Part shown: piece by piece, positions 14,201-24,297 of the stretch
How the letters are laid out: each line of letters opens with the position of its first letter
Numbering within the stretch: position 1 is the first letter of the stretch
Made by a program: the position numbers and the translations under genes
The notes under the pieces: generated by a model
What the model saw: the letters and a program-made list of their open reading frames with translations, nothing else
Told to the model about the DNA's origin: nothing
Databases searched by the model: none
Assembly: GCA_011037195.1 (NCBI GenBank)
Contig: JAAEAF010000262.1
Location: 186,001 to 250,000 of the forward strand
From: Triatoma infestans
Taxonomy: Eukaryota; Arthropoda; Insecta; Hemiptera; Reduviidae
Direction of reading: 5' to 3'
DNA: 64,000 nt

Positions 14201-17200
14201 GAATTCAAATACACTAAAGTTATCCATTCTAACAGCAATGACAAGAATTTTTGACCTTTTAGGCTTCCTAACCTCAGCGAATACCTTTAGATGCTATGTT
14301 TTCAAGATGTTGCTGGGATGTTCCTATTTCTGGTATTAAGTATAGTGAATGGACCAACTTTAAAAATAATCTGAAAATGTTAGAGAGGATCATCAAATTC
14401 CAAAAATGGCAAATCCATTGCGGGAGAAGAGTTTCATGACTTAGTGTTCTTAAAGGCACGATAAGCCTTTGTTGGCTGCAGTACCGAGGTATAGCCCACC
14501 CACAGTTGATAATAATAATAGTGTTCTTAGAGAAGACATATGGATCTGCAGTCTACTTGAAGGGCTTGGATATAAACAATTGAGTGTATAATCGCGTGCC
14601 AAATCTAGATTTGCGAAAAAGATGTAAGGCTAGTGATGAAAGCTCGTTTTTATTTAATTTTTACTTTTACTAACATTGAAACGGTTAAAAAATTCAAAAA
14701 TTATTTTAAAAATGCAAATAAGTAAAATATAAAAGATAAAAACGTTATTAAAAAGAAGAACTGGATAAAGTACGAGTACTCGTAAAACCGTGAAGAGAGT
14801 AAAGACAATGACAAATAATAAGTACTTGCATTCTTGACAGCAAAAATCTGCGCCTATATGTTTTCAATATAGAGATAAGTTAGAGATGCTGCCCAATCTG
14901 AAAGGGAGAAAAATAAAAGAAATATATAGATAAACTGAAGAATTATACCGCTCTACATCTTAAATTATTTTTCACCTGGACATGAAAATCATTTACCACT
15001 TTTAAGAAATATTTAATAGATATAAAAGTACCGGTTATTTAACAGAAATAAGAGAAATGAATATTTAATAGTTGGTACACATGAATTGAATTTTGTCTAA
15101 CTGGAAACAGTAATGTAAAATATACAAGGTGAATATACAAAGTGTATTCAATAACTTTACGAAATATAGATGGACCTTCTTGTGCACCCAATCATGTTGG
15201 ATACGCTCCATAAACCTCTTTATTATTCCAAAGGATACAGAATTACACATGCAACTTCTATTACCAATATGAGTGTAACAAAATTCATGTACAAACAAAA
15301 AAGAAACGAGTATGTACTTCGACTTCAAATATGTCCGTTGAATTGGTTTATTAGTGATAAGTAGGGAACGGATTCGTATGTATTTACATATTTTTTTCTA
15401 GGCAATTTACAGACGTTTTTCAACTAGAAGTATTCATACTGACACTTTTTAAGCCGTTTGAGTCTACTTTTATTTCACATATTTCCACATATTTGGATGT
15501 TATCGCATATTTATACATATTTGATCAAAATAAATAAATATTTCTACATATTTAATCAAAATATGTACATATTTTTTCATATTTTTCATTTTGGGCATAT
15601 TTTCATAATTGGGAGGTGGTTGACAGGAACTGTGAACCACAGACTGTAGGGCTGTGAATCACAGTGGGTACAATGGTTATTGTAATTTACACAGAATGCT
15701 GCTAAACAGTGAGGTTCTCGAAAAATGCAATCATTCCACCATTTCACGATTCTTCGATGCCTCAATGCATATCCTATGGCCCAGTGGAGTGTTGAACGAA
15801 AAAGTTCTTTTGTTTCTCTCTGATGCTGCCCCCAACATGGTCAAGGCTGGGCAATCTATTCGGGTATTTTATCATAAGATAATTCATGTGACGTGTATTG
15901 CTCATGCCTTGCATCGAGTAGCAGAAACTGTCCGATCTTTGTTCAGTGACGTAGATTCCTTAATCTCCTCGGTTAAAAAAGTGTTCTTAAAAGCACCAAG
16001 TCGCATTAAAATGCTAAAAGATCTCTATCCAGACTTGTGCCTTCCACCAGAACCAATATTGACAAGATGGGGTACTTGGCTGGAAGCAGCTCAGTATTAC
16101 TATGAAAACTACAATAAAATCAAGAATGTCCTTTCACATCTCGAAGACGAAGCAGTAGCGATAAATACAGCCAAGTCTTTATTCGAGAAACCTAATTTAA
16201 GGAACGACCTTGCATTCATTTCTGACAATTGCGTATTTCTTGCACAAGCCATTACCCAACTTGAGTCCCAAAATGTTCGACTGACAGAAAACGTGTCCAA
16301 CGTTAAAAAAGTCATCGAAAAGGTGGAAGGAATACCTGGGAGTAAGGGAGATCTGATCAGATCAAAACTGGTAGAAGTACTGAGCAAGAACAAAGGGTGG
16401 GAGACCATCTGCCAGATTTCTGATATTATCAGTGGAACAGAAGTCACCTCAGAACATCGTGTACCCTTTACAACCAACGAGATAACTTCTTTCAGCAAGG
16501 CACCTATAACATCTGTAGATGTTCAACGATCTTTTAGTCGTTACAAGTCCATCTTACGCCTAGATCTTCGTCACTTTACGTTCCAACATTTGAAATTTCA
16601 TGTGGTTGCAAACAATTTCGAAGAGTGAAGTTTTGAAAATTGAAAATTTAACACATCTTTTTATAAATAGTAAAAATGTTCTTTGTTGTATAAATCATTA
16701 TAACTTGTAAAAACAAATTATTTTGTTCCTAATAAATTATTATAAATTGTAAAAATGTTCTTTTCTTGTATAAATAATTATAACTTGCCCCAAAAAAAAA
16801 TTCCATTTTCATAAAAAAAAATGTCCATTTTACTTAAATATTCCAGAAAATATTTTAAGAAAATCACATATTTTCCACATAATTGACGAAAATAAATGCA
16901 TATTTTAATTAAATATTTGGCATTTTTAAATACATAAAAATCCGTTCCTTAGTGATTACCTTGCTGATCTTTCAGAGCCCCCAGAGAGAACAATGTTCAT
17001 GGAAAATTGTTCTAAGTAAAAGTGATAGGCATTTAGTTTATAGTGATAATTTGTTTTTAGATAGTATAAAGAAAATCGTTGAAGCTGTTTTCAAGAAAAT
17101 GGCGAAAAACTGAAAAAGTTGCTATTCCGGTTGGTGGATTTTGCACAAAATCTTATTTTCAGATGCGATAGTGGTATCTAAACAGGATGTCAAGTTTGAT

Positions 17201-18897
17201 AGTGGTATCTAAACGTGATGTCAAGTTTCGAGTTTACTGCAATTTTTCGTTGAGATATTTTTCGTTCACACGCTCTCTCTCTCACACACACACAAAACAC
17301 CATTCGCTAGAACATTTTTTTCGCATTCACAAAATTTTAAATATCACAAATTTCGTAAAAAACAAAATTTCTCAAATAAGCAAAGATCTTACTCTTGAAG
17401 CAGTAGAGTAAGTAATAATTATTAAATGCTGTATGTAAGCATAGCAACAAACAGTGAAGTCTTCATTAAAGTAAATTAGAATTGCATAAAAAAAATACAG
17501 TGAAAATGAATGGATGGATGGATGGATGAATGAATGAAAATAAATAAATTTATAAATGTTGGAACATAAAGCAATACACCTAAAAAAGTCAGAAATAAAC
17601 ATGCATCTAAAGAGAAATGTGTAAAAATAAGTTTGTTTTTTTTTTTAACTACTAATCAAAATGATGGTGAAATATGAAAATTTGGCATGCATTATATGTG
17701 TGTGAATAAAGCCTGAAGAAGATCTGAAATAAGCACCTAAATCATTTGAAGTTCCAATGTCATTTTCCATTCTATTCATTCTCCGTTGAATTGAATAGTC
17801 CAATTTTTTAATAATTGGTGGTAACATTACCTTCTCTAACATATTAAAAAAATGTTGTAAGGCCGAGAAGAAGCAAATAAATATTTGCATCGCAAAGGTG
17901 ATGAAATGATCTATTATGCTTCTTGTAGAATGTTCATTTATAATTGTAAGATTATCGCCTAATAAATGAAATAATTAATTTGCATTAATGATTTTATAAT
18001 AATAGGTATAATTGTTGTTAATTTATAGTTTGAATGAAAGTCAAACTAAGTATTCATTTTTCAAAATAATTCATACATTAAGAAGCATCATAAAAAGTAT
18101 GAATGCAAGACTGAAAACATATTCTTTCCTAAAATATTCCTCTTTGAAATGTCATATTTTTCACAGATAATTATTAACCATGAACGATAAAATATAACAA
18201 ACATACCACTCATTTAGGAAGTGTCTTATCAGAGCATTGCGTTATAAATAGAACAATTTATTCTTTTATTATTTTTAATATTTGCAATTTTTATTCGATT
18301 TTTGCCATTTCTATTTTTGATTAAGATTGAAATATAAACTCTACTCTTAACTAAGGAATAGATCTTTAAATGCATTAAATGGACTTCTTTTTTTGTACAT
18401 TTTCTGAAAATTTGTGTAAATAGATATGAATCGATTGTTTTTTTTTAAACGGGCGTAACTCAAAATTTCATAAATCACTTCTTTTTTTCCACAAAAGTTG
18501 TACATAGGCCTATCGAATGGTTTTTACTGGGCGTATGTCAGGTCTCGGGTACAGTGAATATTATCAAATGAATATGTCAAACACTGAGATTTGTTTGTAT
18601 GTAGCTTGTTTTCCAAATAGTTTTTTGTGTTTTTCCAAAAATCTACTCTGTATGACACATGCCCGTTTAAAAAAATTCGATACATTTAAGATACTATATA
18701 TCAGAATGTCTTCTCTAGATGTTCAACTCGGTCAAAGAATAATTTAAAATTGTCGTTCTTATTTTAGTGTTTATAATCTATGTGGATGTGTGAAACAATT
18801 AATTTTATTAATTAGAAAAGTTTGCTGACAAACAGGAGTCTTTTCCCTTAGGTGGGGTTAAAGAATGTGACACTTTGAACACCAGGAGACACCCCTG

Positions 18898-18943
<46 letters not shown>

Positions 18944-21900
18944 ACCTTTTAAAATCGATTTTTAATGATTTGCAAGATTCTTGAAAGATGAAAGTAACAA
19001 TGAATTAGCAAAATGTTATTTACCAGTGACGTCAATTTAATTTGTTTTTACCTTTAAATGACCGAATATTGCTGAATCTAAAAAGCGATAGCATTTATCA
19101 ACAAGAAACAAAAAAGCTAAAGAGATATTGTAAAAATAAGTAAAAATAGACATACTGGAGAAATGTAAAAGTATAGGGAAAAAAATTATAATTTTCCAAA
19201 TAGGTACTCCGTTCTACAAACGATTGTACGACAGAGATGGATAGCAAAGATTCTTTGCATCCTGAGGGTCGATCTTAAAGTATAGTTCAACCGCAATAAT
19301 ACATGTTTTGAAAATAATATTTTTAGTTTAATTACTACTGGATAGTGCATACTAAAGCAGAATCATGACGGTAGAGCGCAAAATTCGCTAGAATCTTGAA
19401 ATTAGACCGCACACTATACCAAGCTCTGATTCTAACTATTATACAATTCAATTATGTAATGCATAAATCCAAGGCTAGGAATCGAACACAGTATAGTCCA
19501 ACATCTTATCTAGGGGTTTTTGGAGTTAAACGTAAAAAATCTACATCTTCTGAAAAAAAGAAGAAAGTCGCCTGGAGAAATGAATGACGACGTTTTTGGG
19601 ACCGAACAGTCTCTGAGTGTTTAAAGGATATTTTTAAATATTTAGTTCCATCCGAAATTCAGAATGAGTAATATCACACTATGAATAAAATGGTACTATG
19701 AAAGTCCAAATATTAATAGGATGACAAAATTCTAATAAAAAGAAAACGCAATTAACGTTTTTGTTTGCTACTAACGTCATTATGATGGATAAAAATCTGG
19801 TGTGAAACACTCACACAATTTTCTCTTACTCATGTTCTCAAAATTATAATTGACAAATGTTATAGTTTGTGTACCAAATTTAACGAAATTCGTCGAAAAC
19901 TAAAAAAAACAGTTCAGTAAAAGCGCACTTCCGGTTTACTAAATTTCTTAAAACACGGAATTTTGGCCATCTATTTATTTCTAATTAATTTTGTTTGGAT
20001 GATCAAATTGTATAATCAACTAGAGGAAGCTGTAACCCCACCCCTCCCCCTGAAAGTGCCCTTAAATGAATTTTCTCAGAAAAATGTTATAAATAAATGA
20101 TGTAGATCATTGCACGTTTGGTTCATACACGATGTTCCAAGAAAATCGTCGGACCCACTTCTGAGAAAATAGCGAGAAAGTGAAAAAATCATTTAGTAAA
20201 GTGTTAAAATAAACGCACTTCCGGTTATCCGATTTTTCAAACTCGGAATTTCAATAACATATTTAATTCTAATTAACATAAGACGGCATAATTATCTAAT
20301 AAACTGAAATAGCACTTTAGATAAAAACCTATGCCCACCCCTCCCCCGGAAGTGCCCTTAAATGAATTTTCCCTGAGAAATGTTTCAAATAAAAGTTGTA
20401 TCTCTTTGTATATGTAGTTGATATATCAAGTTTAAAGAAAATCGTCGGAGCACTTTTGAGAAAAACGCAAAAAAGTAAAAAAAAAAAACACGTAAACTGG
20501 TACTTCCGATTGAGGAATTTTAACAGATAATGTACTGTCAGATCCCATGGTGATACTTAAACGAAATATCAAGTTTCAACTTCCTACGGTTTTTCGTTTT
20601 TAAGCTATACTGTTCACATACACACATACATATATAAATACACTATTTGCTAAAAACCACTTTTTTGAACTCAGGGGGTTTCGGTGAAAACTCGATATCC
20701 AAAATTTGACACGATTACAATACTTCCTCTTACTGGGAGTAAAAGAAAGTAAAAAATGACTAGGAAGGAGGGATATTGCAATTGTGAATATCAGAAAGTA
20801 AAAAAAAAAAGAAAATTTAATATCTTTTGCAAATAAAATTTCAGTGGAAGAACGCAATTTCTCATAAATTTCTATTCGAATTTTCCCTATTCCGTAGGGA
20901 ACATGAAATTACATTTCCCTAGAAATTACCTGCTAGGGGAACATGAACTATCATTATTTAAGTGATCTTGAGATGTCCCTGCAGGTTGTCCCAACCTAAC
21001 AACATGACACTTTCACTGATACCTTCAACATTTACACAATGCACTTAGGCCCTGAGAGTTAGTTGTGTATGTAAGGTTTTAGGTTTAGACAACCCATAGG
21101 CAAATTCTAGCTCACCATCACAACATACTCTCTAACATTAAATTACAGATTGTATTTTTTAGACGACTACATCTGTGGCACTGACACCTGAGGGAGTTAT
21201 TATACATATGTATTTCAGCCGCATTGGATTTGTTTTATCACTCTATCTATAAACAATCAACATCCACACACATATATACAAATGGATGTAATGCAAATGA
21301 AAATGTAGGTGATTATTAGAAGTTATGAATTTCTATTAAAATTATTTAATCATTTTTCTGAATACCAATCTTATGACTTATATATTATTCAAAAATATAT
21401 GTGCTTAGGTATTATAATAATAAAAACAGAAAATAAAACCTACAATACAGGCCTAGTAATAATATTACATTGACAAAAAATTGAGATTGGGTTCGGCGAC
21501 TGATTCAATTTTTTCTATTCTTGGGGCATTCGAGTACATTTTAACGTATTAAGGTATTATGTTACAAAAATATTTCACGCCAGGTCCACTTAATAACTGG
21601 AAATTCAAGCGAAACAATATATTACCCATGAAATGTAATTTCATTGAAATTTTGGTTATGTAATTCCAGATACATACACAGTGTGATATACATATATATG
21701 TTGGATAATGTTTAATGATTCTATGGGACTGTTACGAAATTAAGCTAGTATTTAATTCTCAATTCAGTCACTGTTAGGATTCGATAATAAATTTATCGGA
21801 AATTTGCACACAAAAAAAAGTTCTAGAATTTATTATTGAATCTCAAGAAACCTCCTTGAAAGTAGAAATTCATAAAATTAATACCCTAAGCAATAAATAT

Positions 21901-22572
21901 TCAGAATAAACAAATGTGGTTTACGCTTTTTTGCTTTTATTTTGTTACATAACAAAGTCCGTTCAGTTCAAGTTTCATGTTTGGCCTTGAAGAGTAACAG
22001 TTTTAGTCAACATTAATTTTCATGTTGCGTCATGTTACATGAAAGGCTAATATAATTTATTTTAAGTTCACGTCAATACTTCGGCAAAAAGACAAAATCA
22101 GTTAACAAATAATTTGTAATACTTATATACCTGACGGGTTAAGAGGATGATATGGTGTCTGGCCGGGAATAACATACAATTTCTTACATTCATCTTCCAT
22201 TTCTGTTAAAGCAATAATCAACTCCTCGTCTGACCATATCTGCACCTGATCTCCTTCACGATCTGCATTTGAAAACAATTATTAAGCCCGCTTATTAAAT
22301 CATAAATGATTTACAACAAAAGCGAAGCAATTATTTAATATCTACATAAATATTAAAATAAATGCAAAAAAAAATTAATTAATAACATTCATACCTTTCC
22401 AAGATATTATGAAAGGATGTTCTCTCAAAGAAGGAAAAACCGTTTCCAATTTCTGTTTTATGTAAATATAACTTGTTACCACATCCTTTGAAACAGAAAA
22501 TCTCCGTATTTCTGGCTCAGCATCAGTTTGTATAAGAAATACTTTAAAAGGTACTGAATTTTCAGCTGTCAT
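2113..22572 (-). CDS. ref(2)P: p62 / Sequestosome-1 (ref(2)P), selective autophagy receptor, whole gene (7 coding exons)
   Basis: The coding parts are 22572-22395, 22262-22131, 10508-10330, 10211-9959, 6883-6551, 4982-4827 and 2261-2113. They join in frame at GT-AG introns into 459 residues (human p62 has 440, Drosophila ref(2)P about 600). Domains in order: PB1 at about 7-95, with Lys10 and Arg23-Arg24 on the basic face and an acidic OPCA-type stretch D60-R-E-G-D64 followed by SDEEL; a ZZ zinc finger at 112-157; a Gln/Ser/Pro/Thr-rich linker at about 200-410; and a UBA at about 413-455 with the MGF loop at 425-427. The family polymerises through PB1, binds ubiquitin with UBA and delivers cargo to autophagosomes in the cytoplasm. 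No canonical W-x-x-L/I/V LIR is visible. The start was chosen because PB1 begins just after it; an in-frame ATG at 22641 is probably in a 5' intron, as AG acceptors lie between the two. Confidence 0.93.
2262..4826 (-). other. ref(2)P intron 6
   Basis: AT-rich intron with GTAAGT donor and CAG acceptor. At about 2570-2650 it carries a diverged fragment of the inverted-repeat family seen complete at 49819-50246 (shared pattern of CTCTxxACGAA, then GAATGAGAAACCGAAT-like sequence). An open minus-strand stretch at 3716-3919 is discussed among the rejected items. At 4563-4585 there is a short TTAGA-type repeat. Confidence 0.7.
4827..4982 (-). CDS. ref(2)P: ref(2)P exon 6: Gln/Asn/Pro-rich linker
   Basis: Residues 359-411. 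TTTTAG acceptor and CCAA|GTAAGT donor, both phase 1. Low-complexity sequence rich in Gln, Asn and Pro ([18 protein letters not shown]). No known domain. It connects the Ser/Pro linker to the UBA. Confidence 0.9.
5591..6067. repeat. Direct repeats flanking an inverted-repeat segment in ref(2)P intron 5
   Basis: A 38-bp sequence at 5591-5628 recurs at 6030-6067 in the same orientation with two differences. Between them, TTGAGATTATATCC at 5702-5715 recurs inverted at 5977-5990. The layout (direct repeat, inverted repeat, core, inverted repeat, direct repeat) resembles an insertion of a small non-autonomous element within a duplicated segment. The open frame across 5708-5968 has no recognisable domain. 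Confidence 0.6.
6151..6305. mobile_element. Small fold-back (MITE-like) element, about 155 bp
   Basis: The arm 6151-6196 and the arm 6260-6305 are near-complete reverse complements of about 46 bp, both holding GGTTGAGACCG and the TAGCAAA-type inner part. The loop is about 60 bp. The same arms recur at 59998-60060 and 61155-61210, so this is a repeated family. It has no coding capacity. Confidence 0.75.
6551..6883 (-). CDS. ref(2)P: ref(2)P exon 5: Ser/Thr/Pro/Gln-rich linker
   Basis: Residues 248-359. TTTACTAG acceptor and AATA|GTAAGTG donor, both phase 1. After [13 protein letters not shown] the exon is disordered and rich in Ser, Pro, Thr and Gln, then [20 protein letters not shown] and NTNPWLVN at the end. 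This is where the family usually has its LC3-interacting motif. The only Trp (W355) is followed by L-V-N, so the position that should be Leu/Ile/Val is Asn. Confidence 0.92.
6990..7805 (+). repeat. ACTTCCGG interspersed repeat, copy A (in ref(2)P intron 4)
   Basis: Starts near GGTGTGAAACAACCATACG and ends near AGAGAAAGTAAA. It holds the internal sub-unit typical of this family: an AAAATCG...CGAAAA stretch, a CAGTAAA run, a CTTCC or ACTTCCGGTT box, then ATCCCATGGT and TTTTTCGTTTTTGAGC. It matches copy D at 19790-20755 along its length and lacks a long open frame. Confidence 0.75.
8265..8408 (+). repeat. SINE-like or retroposon 3' end with A-rich tail
   Basis: A GC-rich island of about 140 bp in AT-rich intron: CTCAGTGTCCGG, GAGAACACTGTCC, a potential hairpin around CGCCGGGAG...CTCCGGGCG, then GCGCCAATGACCTCAG and a tail ATTAAATAAAAAAAA. 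A second copy lies inverted at 34615-34740. A shared 3' part followed by an A tail indicates retroposition. It may be a SINE or the 5'-truncated 3' UTR of a non-LTR element. Confidence 0.65.
8409..9958 (-). other. Rest of ref(2)P intron 4
   Basis: No gene recognised. A TATAAATATA at about 9531-9540 followed by short repeated TTGAATTCAGTTC-like sequence resembles an LTR promoter, but I found no partner LTR or clear ends. Confidence 0.5.
9959..10211 (-). CDS. ref(2)P: ref(2)P exon 4: linker after the ZZ finger
   Basis: Residues 164-248. GTGTAG acceptor in phase 0 and GTCA|GTAAGT donor in phase 1. It begins [15 protein letters not shown] and continues into a basic, Gly-rich patch ([12 protein letters not shown]) and a Ser/Pro-rich part ending [13 protein letters not shown]. 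No catalytic domain. The basic patch is conspicuous but I cannot give it a function. Confidence 0.92.
10330..10508 (-). CDS. ref(2)P: ref(2)P exon 3: ZZ-type zinc finger
   Basis: Residues 104-163. TTTTAAAG acceptor in phase 1, AAG|GTATGT donor in phase 0; an alternative GT five bases earlier would break the frame with exon 4. It encodes a whole ZZ domain: ligand pairs C117/C120, C131/C134, C140/C143 and H149/H152. The core reads [18 protein letters not shown], close to the p62 family. ZZ domains of p62 bind N-degron and signalling partners (family knowledge). Confidence 0.95.
10790..11520 (+). repeat. ACTTCCGG interspersed repeat, copy B (decayed)
   Basis: Weakly preserved copy. Recognisable pieces include AAATTTTCTCAAAAGTCGGAAT at the start (split by indels), GTTTTCGAGTTAAATCGCGAAAA, ACTTCCAGTTGGCGGATT near 11318, a CATACACATATGGAGAGAG stretch, and AAAAACTCAACTTCGAAAACATG near the end. 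Too diverged for exact ends. Confidence 0.45.
13130..14470 (+). mobile_element. Ruined BEL/Pao LTR-retrotransposon pol fragment
   Basis: Several frames carry BEL/Pao reverse transcriptase landmarks in the right order. Near 13383-13420 EKFWELERV corresponds to the family's LLxxFWELEE. Near 13435-13455 EEKACEN follows. Near 14190-14340 [10 protein letters not shown] and then [15 protein letters not shown] correspond to the IFDPLGFL block that follows the RT. Many stops and shifts mean it is dead. No LTRs were found at its edges. Confidence 0.6.
15362..16951 (+). mobile_element. hAT-superfamily DNA transposon, internally deleted
   Basis: Terminal inverted repeats: the left end TAGGGAACGGAT at 15362 pairs with the right end ATCCGTTCCTTA finishing at 16951 (one mismatch over 12), with weaker similarity further in (TATGTATTTA in both). 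The flanks GTGATAAG (15354-15361) and GTGATTAC (16952-16959) look like a decayed 8-bp target duplication, as expected for hAT. AT-rich subterminal regions holding many ACATATTT words flank the transposase remnant. Confidence 0.85.
15654..16628 (+). pseudogene. hAT transposase, N-terminally truncated (CGGBP1-like group)
   Basis: 324 residues open without stops. The start of the open frame is artificial: homologous matter begins at about [13 protein letters not shown]. The BED finger and the segment holding the first catalytic Asp are absent. Visible are [15 protein letters not shown] (second Asp region), [12 protein letters not shown] (the C-x2-H insertion motif), LTRWGTW, and a C-terminal dimerisation block near [15 protein letters not shown]. 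In relatives this last block reads VERSFS, so the conserved Glu is Gln here. With the N-terminus missing and this change, the protein is unlikely to be active. The long intact reading frame suggests a fairly recent loss. Confidence 0.85.
16980..17300 (+). repeat. ACTTCCGG interspersed repeat, copy C (partial)
   Basis: Contains GTATAAAGAAAATCGTTGAAG, split by small changes from the family pattern, ATTCCGGTTGGTGG near 17123, two tandem copies of TAGTGGTATCTAAACxxGATGTCAAGTTT (17170-17225), and a CT/CA dinucleotide run at about 17270-17295. It directly follows the hAT element. Confidence 0.6.
18439..18675. repeat. Short inverted repeats (possible MITE)
   Basis: TTTTTTTAAACGGGC at about 18440-18454 pairs with GCCCGTTTAAAAAAA at 18661-18675. 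The 206 bases between have one open frame without recognisable similarity. Confidence 0.4.
19790..20755 (+). repeat. ACTTCCGG interspersed repeat, copy D (near complete)
   Basis: The best copy in the window. It starts TGTGAAACACTCACAC, followed by TTTTCTCTTAC, and ends GAGTAAAAGAAAGTAAAA, so both ends carry a TTTCTCTTAC-like word in opposite orientation. Inside are three diverged tandem sub-units of about 280 bp. Each has a run with TCAGTAAAG or similar, ACTTCCGGTT (19934, 20215; ACTTCCGATT at 20507), GGAATTT, a gap, and CCACCCCTCCCCC with AGTGCCCTTAAATGAATTTT. No long open frame is present. Confidence 0.8.
22131..22262 (-). CDS. ref(2)P: ref(2)P exon 2: second half of PB1
   Basis: Residues 60-104. 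AAATGCAG acceptor and CGTCAG|GTATAT donor, both phase 1. It carries the acidic OPCA-like part [19 protein letters not shown], where D60, E62 and D64 match the acidic cluster that contacts basic PB1 faces, then [17 protein letters not shown] leading to the ZZ exon. Confidence 0.93.
22395..22572 (-). CDS. ref(2)P: ref(2)P exon 1: start codon and first half of PB1
   Basis: Residues 1-60, from ATG at 22572. [17 protein letters not shown] matches the first strands of p62 PB1, including the paired Arg of human EIRRF. Donor GGAAAG|GTATGA, followed by an intron of only 132 bp. Just upstream, TAACAG and GTTACAG could be acceptors of a 5' UTR intron. Confidence 0.9.
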
Positions 22573-24108
22573 TCTTATTCTGTTATATAAATCGATGAAA
22601 ATAAAATCTGTAACTAAATTATAAATTAAAATATAATTCACTTTAATTGGATTGACTTAAGGGTGATTTAGTTAAATATGGCATATTACGTATAAATAAA
22701 TTTAAGTAAACCAAAACATAACTTAGTTTTCAAAACTACTTACATATCGTCTAAGTTCACTAGCACAACTGTTCAATGTTACTAAACAATTCTGTTCAGC
22801 TGAGCACATATATATTCTATACGCAATGGCAATGAGTCATACCAGACAATCAGGCCTGGAAGTGTCGATGGTTCAAATATCCCTACTCATGATGGCCGAT
22901 AATGCCATGAAAGTTGTAAACAATTTCATCACCATTTGCACAAGAATATGAAATTTTTAGTTTTGAAAAATAAAATTGAATGATGACGGTTTTTATTCTA
23001 GCTAATTTGTTACTTATACATTGTATCAATTAGTTACAAGAAAATTAGTAACTTTTAATAATAAAATGTAAAATTTGTATTTATTGTATTTATTAATAAT
23101 AAACAGTTGCCTCTAATGCAAATAATGAATGTTAATTTAATTAAACTTTTCTCCAGGAAAATAGCAAACCAATAGGTCGTTCATGAAATAGACTGGTTAA
23201 GTTTATTTAGAAAATAAATTTATTCTACTATTATTACAAGTTTGAATTTAGTTTGTCAAATTTGCAGCTTAAGAGAGATAATTTTCCTTTCGTTTTCTCA
23301 TTTAAACAAAAAATATTTGATTAACCAGTTCCAAGCATCTGGGAAGGTTACATTACCTTGGTGTTTTTGTTCTTGTTGCGGTCGAGATAGAAACAAAATT
23401 ATTGCTAAAATATTCTTTACCAGGTGAAATTATCATAAATCTTTCTTTTTAAATGTACCTATTAATTTATGTTTACTACTTGTTCTAATGAACTCTTCCT
23501 AAGCATAGGTTTAGTACTACTAAAATCTGTATGTTCGGTTTCGAACATTTATTTCATTTGAGAAATAAACCATATTTACAAGTAGTTTTTCAACTTATAG
23601 ATTCATTTTAGTAATTTTATGACATCATATAATTAAGTGATTATCATTGTGCATTGTTTAGTGCTCACCTTTCTTCCCGAGGCTTTTTTCTTTATATGAA
23701 TGAGAAATGGGATGTAAATATCTGTGCATTCTTACTTGTACTATTAAGAGAATTTGAATGTTAGTGAAACCAGAAACTACACGAAATTTAAGTAATGTTT
23801 ATTAATATAGATTCAATTCATTTTTTTTCACCCAGGTGATATTCCCCAAAGAAATTTTGGCGATGCAACTGTTAAGTTTACTATTTGTATATCATTGTAA
23901 ACTGTATTTGGTTTTAATCTATTTTAGATCAAATTCAGTTAATTTCTATTAAGACAATTCGTGTTATGCTTATGCGTATAATTTTTAAATACTTTGTCGT
24001 ATTTATAATTAATATATAAAAAAAAAAATCAATTTTTATAACAATAGCATTATTCTTAATATCATGATATTATTTACACTAGTATGTTCAATTTTCAGTC
24101 TTTTCAAG
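22573..24108. promoter_or_regulatory. Head-to-head interval between ref(2)P and Trl
   Basis: About 1.5 kb separates the two start codons, which point away from each other. It must hold the ref(2)P 5' UTR and at least part of the Trl 5' region. A TTTTCAG acceptor ends at 24098, ten bases before the Trl ATG, so Trl has an upstream non-coding exon. I see no convincing TATA box or initiator. Whether one bidirectional promoter serves both genes is inference. Confidence 0.45.
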
Positions 24109-24297
24109 ATGGGGAGCACTCAGCAGCTTTATAGCCTCTCTTGGGGAGAATTTAGTACTTCACTTTCTTCAACAGTCCAGCTTTTACGGGGGCATGGTGA
24201 TCTAGTGGATGTTACACTTACTGCTGGAGGGAAGATATTTCCAGCACACAAATTGGTCCTGGGTGCAGCGAGTCCATTGCTAATGGAATTGCTAAAG
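24109..24297 (+). CDS. Trl: Trl exon with start codon: BTB first half
   Basis: Residues 1-63, phase 0 at the donor CTAAAG|GTAGCA. ATG at 24109 lies ten bases after a TTTTCAG acceptor, so the 5' UTR continues in an upstream exon. Drosophila has Cys in the motif AHKIVLCAASP; here it is Gly (AHKLVLGAASP). Confidence 0.94.

Larger units (their letters stand above)
10509..22130 (-). other. ref(2)P intron 2 (11.6 kb)
   Basis: The long intron splits the PB1 exons from the ZZ exon. It is filled with transposon remains listed separately (10790-11520, 13130-14470, 15362-16951, 16980-17300, 19790-20755). Stretches 11520-13130, 14470-15360, 17300-19790 and 20755-22130 hold AT-rich sequence with microsatellites (a GGAT/GAAT run at about 17507-17537; TA then GA dinucleotides at about 18897-18942) and no gene I can support. 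Confidence 0.8.

Noticed and set aside
16109..16498. 129-residue minus-strand open frame
   Set aside because: It is the antisense shadow of the hAT transposase frame.
17645..17890. 81-residue minus-strand open frame in ref(2)P intron 2 as a possible exon
   Set aside because: Neither a matching acceptor and donor phase nor similarity to p62; exon 2 and exon 3 already join in frame through the codon split.
18897..18942. TA then GA dinucleotide run as a possible GAGA-factor site regulating ref(2)P or Trl
   Set aside because: A simple microsatellite deep in an intron; no supporting context, and GA runs are common.
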